Origin: CAYQFQ01 sp964416925
Lineage (GTDB): Bacteria > Patescibacteriota > Minisyncoccia > Phycocordibacterales > GWA1-40-21
Length of the DNA: 44,166 nucleotides
Assembly: GCA_964416925.1 (NCBI GenBank)
Contig: CAYQFQ010000003.1
Coordinates: 1-44,166, forward strand
Direction of reading: 5' to 3'
Shown piece by piece: positions 38,753 to 44,166 of the stretch. Each line of letters starts with the position of its first letter. Position 1 is the stretch's first letter. The notes under the pieces were generated by a model, which saw only the letters and a list, made by a program, of their open reading frames with translations, was not told where the DNA came from and made no database searches. Both the position numbers and the translations under genes were made by a program.

Positions 38753-39937
38753 TCATTTTATTTTAGATCTCCTTAAGAAGGCTGGTACTGCACCCCAATC
38801 TGAATCGTCATCATTATCTGGTTTTAATTCTTTTGATGGCTCAGGCATTTCCATTTTAACCTCAACTTCTTTTTCTACTTGATTAGAACCAAAGAATCTT
38901 GAAGTTTTCTTTTCTTCCTGTTCCTCCTTCTTTTCTTCTTTTGCTGCCATTACATTTTGGAAGAGAGACTTTCTAGTAGGCGCATCAGAAAAACCTGAAG
39001 CAATCACCGTTATTTTAATTTCATTTTTCTTCAGTCTGTCGTCGTGTATTGTTCCGAAGATAACCTTTGCATTAGCGTCAATTGACTCGGTAATAACTTT
39101 TGCTGCTTCCTGAATTTCAAATAATGTAAGATCATCTCCTCCAGCAATTGAGAACAAAACTCCCTTTGCACCGGTTATCGAAACTTCAAGAAGAGGGGAG
39201 TTGATAGCCATTTTTGCGGCTTCAGAGGCTCTATTCTCACCTGATGCTATTCCTACACCCATAAGTGCTGGACCTGCATTTTCAAGTACTGCCTTGATAT
39301 CAGCAAAGTCTATGTTGATTATTCCAGGGGTTGTAATAAGGTCTGAGATACCTTCCACGGCCTGTTTGAGGATGTCATCGCAGATAGCGAAGGCTGTTTT
39401 TGCTGTTGTATCCTTGCTTACAGTTGCAAGTAGTCTGTCGTTTGGAACAACAATAATAGCATCGACATTTTTTCTTAATTCTTCAATCGATTGTTCAGCG
39501 ATTTTGTTCCTCTGAGAACCTTCAAACATGAACGGCTTTGTCACAACAGCAATCGTAAGTGCACCAAGTTCTTTTGCTGTTTTTGCAACTATTGGTGCAG
39601 CTCCGCTACAAGTTCCTCCTCCCATTCCGCCAGCAACGAATATCATATCAGAACCTTTTATAGCTTCTTGAATTTCTTCCTTTGTTTCTTCAGCTGCTTT
39701 TTTCCCTAGTTCTGGATTCATTCCAGTACCAAGACCTCTCGTAAGGTTTTTACCGATGTGAATTTTCTTTTGAGCTAGAGAGTTATGTAAATCTTGTGCG
39801 TCAGTATTTATTGCAATAAATTCAACTCTCTTAACTTTGGAGTTGATCATGTGATTCACTGCGTTTTTACCTGAACCTCCGATACCTAATACTTTGATTC
39901 TGGCAAAAGCCTCTATCTCTGGTTTTACTTGTGGCAT
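38753..39937 (-). CDS. ftsZ: Cell division protein FtsZ
   Basis: 394 residues from the ATG at 39937; an upstream in-frame TTG would add 21 atypical residues. Tubulin-like GTPase that forms the Z-ring. The N-terminal GIGGSGKNAVNHM, the T7 loop NIDFADIKAV and the C-terminal tail WGAVPAFLRRSK (FtsA-binding) are conserved. The tubulin signature is unusual: GGGTCSG (106-112) instead of GGGTGTG. A charged Glu/Lys-rich linker precedes the tail. ftsA lies upstream on the same strand, separated by an apparent terminator, so the two may be unequally expressed. Confidence 0.96.
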   Translation of the reverse strand: MPQVKPEIEAFARIKVLGIGGSGKNAVNHMINSKVKRVEFIAINTDAQDLHNSLAQKKIHIGKNLTRGLGTGMNPELGKKAAEETKEEIQEAIKGSDMIFVAGGMGGGTCSGAAPIVAKTAKELGALTIAVVTKPFMFEGSQRNKIAEQSIEELRKNVDAIIVVPNDRLLATVSKDTTAKTAFAICDDILKQAVEGISDLITTPGIINIDFADIKAVLENAGPALMGVGIASGENRASEAAKMAINSPLLEVSITGAKGVLFSIAGGDDLTLFEIQEAAKVITESIDANAKVIFGTIHDDRLKKNEIKITVIASGFSDAPTRKSLFQNVMAAKEEKKEEQEEKKTSRFFGSNQVEKEVEVKMEMPEPSKELKPDNDDDSDWGAVPAFLRRSKIK

Positions 39938-40051
39938 GATTTTTTCTGTGCTAACTTCGAAAGCTTTTACTAAAAAATAAAGGCTTAACTTGCTTAGCAA
40001 AATTAAACTAATAACTCAAATTTCTTTCACATAATAATAGCAAAATATATA

Positions 40052-40082
40052 CCAAAAAGAAAAGGCTTGACCAAAGCCTCTC
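40052..40082 (-). terminator. Terminator after ftsA
   Basis: AGGCTT/AAGCCT hairpin (40063-40068 with 40074-40079) followed on the minus strand by TTCTTTTT. Confidence 0.75.
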
Positions 40083-40115
40083 TTTGTTTGTTGCTAAATA
40101 GTTAAAAGCTTTAAT

Positions 40116-41291
40116 TTAAGGCAGTATCTGCTTAATCCATCTTCTGAGTGCATCTAAGATATTTTCTGAAAGTTTGATACCCTCTGGCATATCTTCAATA
40201 TCTTGTAATCCCCAAACTGCAAGTCCATAAGCGACGGACCATGTCGAATCTTTAATCTGATCACTTTTCAAACCAGGCATAACTCCTGACTGAATTATTT
40301 TCGATGGAAGTTTAAGTGACGCTTTGGCCAAGTCTTCAATTGTTTCAATTCCAGAACCTCCACCAGTAAGAATAATACCTGCGGGAAGCAAACCATTTCT
40401 TCCAATCTTTTTTAGGTGTGCTTCTACTAAATCAAAAATATCAGATAGTCTAGCAAAAATTATTTCGTCGAGTTTTTTCTTTGGATATTGTAAATCGTCA
40501 ATCGTACCAAGTTTGAGACTTTCGGCTTCGTCAATTGGAATTTTAAAACCAAGTGCGATGTCGTTTGTAATGTCAGTGCCACCAATGGGATAAACTTCGA
40601 GAGACAAGGGGATATTATTTTCATACACAACTAGTGATACGGTTTCCGATCCAATATTTGCCAATACACACCCAGCGATTTTTTGAGTCTTTGTTAATGC
40701 GACAAGGCTTCCAGCAAGAGGTGATGCCATGACATTGAGAACATCTATACCAGCTTCGTTTACACATTTTATAAGATCATTTAAATGTTGTTCAATACAC
40801 ATTATAAAGAGGACTCTGACTTCAAGTTTTGCACCTTTCATACCGACAGGTCTTCCGTTGGTGGTTTGTCCATCTATTTTGTAGGCGATTGGTATTGTGT
40901 GAATAATCTTTTTATTCAGGGAAATATTCTGGGGTATATTTTCCTCAGCAAAAGCTAACGCATTTTTTAAATCAATATCTGTGATTTCAAGGTCAGCACG
41001 AGATATCATAATTGAACCTTTTGTCGTAATACTGCTAAGGCCAATTCCACCCACCGAAAGATATGCACTTTTAATTCTTACCTTAGAGGTTCTTTCTGCT
41101 TGACCGATAGCGGTCTTCAGGTTTTTTATGACGTCATTTGTATTTATAATATAGCCGTGTCTTAAACCTTTTGATTCAGACATACCCAAACCGATAACTT
41201 TCGGCAAGTTGTCTTCACTTGAACTTTCGGCAACCAAGACTTTGACTTGGTATGTGCCCACATCTATTCCAACTGAAATCTTTTTTGACAT
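40116..41291 (-). CDS. ftsA: Cell division protein FtsA
   Basis: 391 residues of the actin-like family that tethers FtsZ to the membrane. The phosphate-1 motif is GIDVGTYQVKVLVAE (about 8-22), the SHS2/1C region AYLSVGGIGLSS is next, then phosphate-2 VLANIGSETVSLVVYE and the adenosine motif IILTGGGSGIETIEDLA. The C-terminal amphipathic stretch ILDALRRWIKQILP is a plausible membrane-targeting helix. It lies upstream of ftsZ; the rest of the division cluster is on the other strand about 5 kb away, so the classic dcw order is split. TATAAT lies about 28 nt before the ATG. Confidence 0.95.
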   Translation of the reverse strand: MSKKISVGIDVGTYQVKVLVAESSSEDNLPKVIGLGMSESKGLRHGYIINTNDVIKNLKTAIGQAERTSKVRIKSAYLSVGGIGLSSITTKGSIMISRADLEITDIDLKNALAFAEENIPQNISLNKKIIHTIPIAYKIDGQTTNGRPVGMKGAKLEVRVLFIMCIEQHLNDLIKCVNEAGIDVLNVMASPLAGSLVALTKTQKIAGCVLANIGSETVSLVVYENNIPLSLEVYPIGGTDITNDIALGFKIPIDEAESLKLGTIDDLQYPKKKLDEIIFARLSDIFDLVEAHLKKIGRNGLLPAGIILTGGGSGIETIEDLAKASLKLPSKIIQSGVMPGLKSDQIKDSTWSVAYGLAVWGLQDIEDMPEGIKLSENILDALRRWIKQILP

Positions 41292-41336
41292 TGATTATTT
41301 TTAGAACTTTTATGTTCTTATTATAACCTAAAAGAT

Positions 41337-41732
41337 TTATATTTGAAAATGTTTCCTGTGTTTAACTTCTTCTTTTTCCATTTTGTCACCATGATTAAAT
41401 CCTTTTAAGTGTACAAGACCGTGAATAAAGAGAAATAGAATGAAATTTTCCGGTGTCCTGTCGAATTCTTTACACATTTGCTTTGATAGTTTCTTGCAGA
41501 TGAATATCTCACCGATATTTTTACCAACAGGGAAGCTTAAGATATCTGTAGCCTTATTAATGCCCCTATATTGTAGGTTTAATTCGTGAATCTTCTTCTC
41601 AGAAACGAAACTTAATGCTAAATCATAATCCTTACCTAGTACCTTTTCTTTCATAGCCAAAAAAGACAAGCCAGAGAGCTTGTCTTTTCCTTGTGTATTA
41701 ATTGAAAAATTTTTCAAAAAAACATTTGTCAT
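41337..41732 (-). CDS. ybeY: Endoribonuclease YbeY
   Basis: 131 residues. The zinc site HGLVHLKGFNH gives His104, His108 and His114 of the HGxxHLxGxxH motif; the usual YDH is FNH. LNLQYRGINKATDILSFP matches LN..YR..d..TDVLSFP of the family. YbeY is a metal-dependent RNase involved in 16S rRNA 3' maturation and ribosome quality control. Its ATG overlaps the rpsU stop by one base (TAATG), so the two are translationally coupled. Confidence 0.93.
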   Translation of the reverse strand: MTNVFLKNFSINTQGKDKLSGLSFLAMKEKVLGKDYDLALSFVSEKKIHELNLQYRGINKATDILSFPVGKNIGEIFICKKLSKQMCKEFDRTPENFILFLFIHGLVHLKGFNHGDKMEKEEVKHRKHFQI

Positions 41733-41980
41733 TATCTTGTTCTTGATCTGTTTGGATTTTCTACCATTTTACCCATTTTGATAAGTTCTTCGATGTTTGC
41801 TTTTTTCTTAAGACCGTTAAGTGTTCTAACTTTCTTTTTGTAAGATGATTCAACTCTTGTTGAGTATCTGATTGATCTTACTCTTGGAAGAATACCAGAA
41901 CCTTGAACTTTCTTGGTGAATCTTCTGAGCATACTTGTATTGCTCTCGTTGCTATTTTTGGATACTTCTATATTTATCAT
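41732..41980 (-). CDS. rpsU: 30S ribosomal protein bS21
   Basis: 82 residues from the ATG at 41980 (MINIEVSKNSNESNTSMLRR); a longer frame to 42085 would run back through the upstream terminator and is not used. The N-terminal NESNTSMLRRFTKKVQGSGIL and the basic arginine-rich centre (RVRSIRYSTRVESSYKKK) fit bS21, which helps mRNA binding near the anti-Shine-Dalgarno end of 16S rRNA. It is followed by ybeY with a one-base overlap. Confidence 0.85.
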   Translation of the reverse strand: MINIEVSKNSNESNTSMLRRFTKKVQGSGILPRVRSIRYSTRVESSYKKKVRTLNGLKKKANIEELIKMGKMVENPNRSRTR

Positions 41981-42032
41981 GTTGGCATAGATATTAACAC
42001 CTGAAAGCTTTTTTTGCAAGGGGATAAAAGAA

Positions 42033-42060
42033 AAAGCGCGCCATTTCTGACGCGCTTTAA
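42033..42060 (-). terminator. Terminator after the secreted protein gene
   Basis: AAAGCGCG/CGCGCTTT stem (42033-42040 with 42051-42058), with TTTTTCTTTT following on the minus strand. Confidence 0.85.
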
Positions 42061-42072
42061 AAACTCGAAAGA

Positions 42073-42516
42073 TCAGAAGCACCAAGATGGTTTTTCGGGG
42101 AGTTCGTTCGCTTTCATAAAACCAAGAAGGCCACCTTCAACTGAATATATATAAAAAACAGTCTCTCTTGTGATGGTAGGTATCCTAACTTTTTCTCCAG
42201 GCTTCAAATAATGCATGGATATTGTCAACTCAGCACCATTATGAGTGTTGAGTATCTGCCGGACAACCCTAACACGTTTAGATATAATACCCGTATTTTC
42301 AATCCATCCTTGATCACCCAACCATCCTCCAACAGTAATTCCTTCAGAAGATATCGTTTTTTCTTCGACTACTTCTTTCTTTGTCTGGACAACGGCGTTT
42401 GTTCTTTTGTTGTTGGATTCAGCAGCAGCTCTAAGAGCAACGAATTGAGCTTGTTGTCCAAAGAGGGGAATCGTAAGAAGATATACAACAACCATTGATA
42501 CGAATATGTTTTTCAT
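42073..42516 (-). CDS. Secreted hypothetical protein
   Basis: 147 residues from the ATG at 42516; a GTG directly before it is in frame, but the AAGGAG site is best spaced for the ATG. The signal peptide has core FVSMVVVYLLTIPLFG and a likely cut after about residue 22. A Lys/Glu-rich linker is followed by a beta-rich domain (GITVGGWLGDQGWIEN, LTISMHYLKPGEKVRIP, VFYIYSVEGGLLGFMK) of unknown family, ending in PSWCF. It has a consensus promoter, leader, Shine-Dalgarno and terminator of its own. It may be an extracellular or periplasm-like space protein. Confidence 0.78.
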   Translation of the reverse strand: MKNIFVSMVVVYLLTIPLFGQQAQFVALRAAAESNNKRTNAVVQTKKEVVEEKTISSEGITVGGWLGDQGWIENTGIISKRVRVVRQILNTHNGAELTISMHYLKPGEKVRIPTITRETVFYIYSVEGGLLGFMKANELPEKPSWCF

Positions 42517-42559
42517 CACGAGCTCCTTCTAGTTTTTTTACCATGTTTGTTCTAAAAGC

Positions 42560-42587
42560 ATTATACAGCAATATATTGCTTTGTCAA
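42560..42587 (-). promoter_or_regulatory. Consensus promoter of the secreted protein gene
   Basis: On the minus strand, TTGACA (42582-42587), 16-nt spacer, TATAAT (42560-42565). Confidence 0.82.
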
Positions 42588-42655
42588 CATTTACGTTTTC
42601 TTAAACATAGTGATTGTGGTCAAGAATATGACACGACCTAAGTTGTAAGCTGTTG

Positions 42656-42690
42656 TACCCAGAAGTCTTTTGACTTCTGGGTAGTTTTTT
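42656..42690 (+). terminator. Strong plus-strand terminator with no gene upstream
   Basis: A 12-bp perfect stem TACCCAGAAGTC/GACTTCTGGGTA with TTTT loop, then GTTTTTT. No plus-strand gene ends before it, so it may close a short unannotated transcript or protect the next promoter. Confidence 0.85.
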
Positions 42691-42785
42691 ATGATATACT
42701 TCTTATTATAGAAAACACACCTAAAGAATTAAGTGCGAAAGAAATTATAGAAAAAGAGAAATCTGAGAAAAGGATTATAATTTTT

Positions 42786-43118
42786 ATGCTAGCATCTGAA
42801 TTAAGTTCAAGACTAGAAGCTTTTCCTTTTTCTGGTATTGACGTCGAGGAATATAAGAAAATGAAGGCTACAGATGAAGAATATCCAGGCATGACGACTC
42901 CTACTGATGAGATAGTAGCTAGGATGCAGAAAGAGGGTGTGAAAGTTGTTTTGGGCAAACATCCTGAAAGTGGTAACGTATTTATTTTGCCAGCAGGGAG
43001 TAAAGATATTGAAATGGATAGCATTTCACCAAAACAGTTGGACGCAAACAATATTGCAGAAGGAAATCTTAAAACACTAATAAAGTGTGTCAAAGAACTA
43101 GCACAAATGAAAGGATGA
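42786..43118 (+). CDS. Hypothetical soluble protein
   Basis: 110 residues, no membrane segment, no recognised family (GIDVEEYKKMKATDEEYPGM, EGVKVVLGKHPESGNVFILP). The ATG at 42786 follows a TATAAT by 4 nt. However, the same frame stays open upstream and reads naturally as IENTPKELSAKEIIEKEKSEKR from an ATT at 42705, which lies just after an extended -10 (TGATATACT). The true N-terminus may thus be about 27 residues longer with a non-AUG start. A bidirectional terminator follows. Confidence 0.65.
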   Translation: MLASELSSRLEAFPFSGIDVEEYKKMKATDEEYPGMTTPTDEIVARMQKEGVKVVLGKHPESGNVFILPAGSKDIEMDSISPKQLDANNIAEGNLKTLIKCVKELAQMKG

Positions 43119-43159
43119 TAACCTGAAGGGTACCCAATCAAATTACTTGAAAGCTAAAT

Positions 43160-43205
43160 GTCACATAACAAAAATCGCACTCATGTGCGATTTTTGTTAT
43201 GTGAC
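43160..43205. terminator. Bidirectional 21-bp-stem terminator
   Basis: A perfect stem of 21 bp (43160-43180 with 43185-43205), loop TCAT, with A5/T5 tracts inside the arms. Confidence 0.8.
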
Positions 43206-43262
43206 ATTATGGGACTTCTCGACTATCGTCGCTGGTATTTTTTCAGTCACTTGAACAAATTA

Positions 43263-43304
43263 AAACCACCCCAGAAGAATTTTTGTCTTCTTTGGGATGG
43301 TTAG
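43263..43304 (-). terminator. Terminator after the 184-residue gene
   Basis: Arms AACCA(C/T)CCCAGAAGAA and TTCTTCTTTGGGATGGTT pair around a T-rich loop, and TTTTAATTTG follows on the minus strand. Confidence 0.75.
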
Positions 43305-43855
43305 GTCTTTTTCGGTGGGTGCTTGCACTCTGTTATGGTTAGTTTCGCCATTTTATCACCATAGCGGTGAATCACAGGCCATAAATTTTTGCTGCCATAA
43401 TCGAGCAGGCGGAGGTGTCCATTAACTGCCGTATAGTTTTTTGCTTCTCCGAAAGTGTGGCCACGGCCATGTGAATGCGAAGTCTGATTTGTAATGACCT
43501 GCATGTTCATACCAAGCCATTCTACCTCACTGTATTCTAGTGGTTTTCCGTACTTTTGTATGTTGATCAGACCGAAAGCGGAAAAATAAACTGGTTGTAG
43601 AAGTGGATGTTTAGTTTTGTTCCAAAAACACCATTCCATCCAGTTAGCCATTAAACCCATCATTACAGAATAGAATGGCGAGTTTTGATTTGTCACTTTA
43701 TTTTTCCATACTTCCAAGCTCGCTTTCCAGCCATTTCTTTTGGTGTATTTTATGCCCCACCACACATTTTTGAAATTGATGATTGGTAGTTTAAGCACAA
43801 ACCCTAGTCTCGGAAATACCAGAACAAACCTAGTTGTCCCTTTTTGAAAGAGCAT
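43301..43855 (-). CDS. Hypothetical protein, possibly kinase-fold-like
   Basis: 184 residues, rich in Trp and aromatic residues. The N-terminal TTRFVLVFPRLGFVLKLP looks like two beta strands ending in a VxK-type lysine, and GHLRLLDYGSKNLWP near residue 150 resembles the strand and D-[FY]-G of protein-kinase-like folds; this is a weak resemblance only. AGGAGG lies 7 nt before the ATG, with a consensus promoter at 43888-43916 and its own terminator. It sits next to the tRNA-Glu repeat element and belongs to the Shine-Dalgarno-led single-gene class; a phage or mobile origin is possible. Confidence 0.7.
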   Translation of the reverse strand: MLFQKGTTRFVLVFPRLGFVLKLPIINFKNVWWGIKYTKRNGWKASLEVWKNKVTNQNSPFYSVMMGLMANWMEWCFWNKTKHPLLQPVYFSAFGLINIQKYGKPLEYSEVEWLGMNMQVITNQTSHSHGRGHTFGEAKNYTAVNGHLRLLDYGSKNLWPVIHRYGDKMAKLTITECKHPPKKT

Positions 43856-43887
43856 GATTATTCCTCCTGAGTTTTAAATCTAATTGA

Positions 43888-43916
43888 AATATATTGTAAA
43901 AAGCAGTCTATGTCAA
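43888..43916 (-). promoter_or_regulatory. Consensus promoter of the 184-residue gene
   Basis: On the minus strand, TTGACA (43911-43916), 17-nt spacer, TATATT (43888-43893). It starts only 5 bp from the edge of the tRNA-end repeat (43921). Confidence 0.8.
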
Positions 43917-43920
43917 TTTT

Positions 43921-44106
43921 GACCTTACGGGGAAACGCGAATACACTTTCGGTCACGAGTTTTTTTCTGCTGAAAAATCTCTCAACCCCGACTCCTTCGC
44001 CTTCGCTCAGTCCGTCTTTCGATTCCCCGTAAGGTCTACAGAAAACACAATTGCCCAACACAATACTTTGTGTTGGGCTCATTGTTTCTGTGACCTTACG
44101 GGGAAT
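43921..44106 (-). mobile_element. tRNA-Glu 3'-end mirror element, right copy
   Basis: Read on the minus strand after the tRNA: terminator-like hairpin GCCCAACACAA/TTGTGTTGGGC, inverted tRNA-Glu end (44018-44036), a hairpin enclosed by GAC/GTC, a second hairpin enclosed by GGT/ACC with T-rich and A-rich arms, then GACCGAAAGTGTA and a second forward tRNA end (43921-43935). The inverted and distal forward copies can pair over 15 bases around the two hairpins, the same plan as at tRNA-Trp. Its first 96 bp are nearly identical, in opposite orientation, to window positions 1-96. Confidence 0.7.
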
Positions 44107-44162
44107 CGAACCCCGATTTAAGCCTTGAGAAGGCTCCGTCCTAACCGTTAGACGATAAGGCC
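44091..44162 (-). tRNA. tRNA-Glu (anticodon CTC)
   Basis: Acceptor GGCCTTA/TAAGGTC, D arm GTCT...AGGAC, anticodon stem GAGCC/GGCTT with loop TTCTCAA (CTC at 34-36), T arm CGGGG-TTCGATT-CCCCG and discriminator A; 72 nt, CCA not encoded. Its last 15-19 bases recur at 1-16, 71-89, 306-320, 43921-43935 and 44018-44036. Confidence 0.94.
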
Positions 44163-44166
44163 AATA

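Overview
This is a scaffold (10 Ns at 25277-25286) from an AT-rich bacterium with a small-genome style of organisation. The most likely source is a member of the Candidate Phyla Radiation (Patescibacteria), probably the Parcubacteria/Paceibacteria side. That placement is inferred from an array of two-helix T4SS-pilin-like proteins, a pared-down division cluster, a primosomal PriA homologue without helicase motifs, many genes whose start codon sits 6-7 nt after a TATAAT-like box (leaderless transcripts), and compact overlapping operons. UGA is used as a stop, so this is not a code-25 lineage.

Layout. 1-1600: a zone of repeats built from tRNA 3' ends around one unknown gene. 1596-4220: trpB, then two visibly GC-richer single genes (a CxxC mini-protein and a lone PurH N-domain homologue). 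4230-9690: helicase-dead priA, a degenerate metallo-beta-lactamase-fold protein, a small membrane protein and gyrA. 9700-14270: a mini-gene, then methyltransferase, anchored solute-binding protein and five T4SS-pilin-like genes. 14310-15585: a GC-richer membrane protein and the RNase P RNA. 15790-18800: murJ, an Ig-like/C39-peptidase-like surface protein and rpmG. 18955-21170: tRNA-Trp with its repeat element, a CBU_0592-like membrane protein, miaA, a LAGLIDADG endonuclease and tRNA-Leu. 21169-28170: parB, relA/spoT, three Nudix genes around the assembly gap, topA. 28245-31540: a Cas2/PaaX-like gene bracketed by palindromes, greA-lysS and a DUF1566 protein. 31690-36920: mraZ-rsmH-ftsL-ftsI-murF-mscL. 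36953-37740: an HTH/LAGLIDADG-like gene running into tRNA-Val. 37748-42060: trxB, ftsZ, ftsA, ybeY and rpsU on the minus strand. 42073-44166: three orphan genes and tRNA-Glu with a second tRNA-end repeat element.

Themes. Replication and topology (gyrA, topA, parB, priA), wall synthesis and division (murJ, murF, ftsI, ftsL, ftsA, ftsZ), translation (lysS, miaA, rsmH, ybeY, bL33, bS21, rnpB, four tRNAs) and surface/secretion genes make up the core. Between these lie single-gene units with a different style: TTGACA promoters, untranslated leaders, strong Shine-Dalgarno sequences, private terminators and often higher GC.

The most unusual signal is at the tRNA genes. All four are joined to accessory DNA at the tRNA boundary. 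tRNA-Glu and tRNA-Trp are each followed by a roughly 170-220 bp element that carries an inverted and then a direct copy of that tRNA's own 3' end enclosing hairpins. tRNA-Leu's CCA shares its A with the start codon of a LAGLIDADG gene. An HTH/LAGLIDADG-like gene terminates inside tRNA-Val. Further tRNA-end copies lie at 1-322 and 1368-1558 without an intact tRNA.
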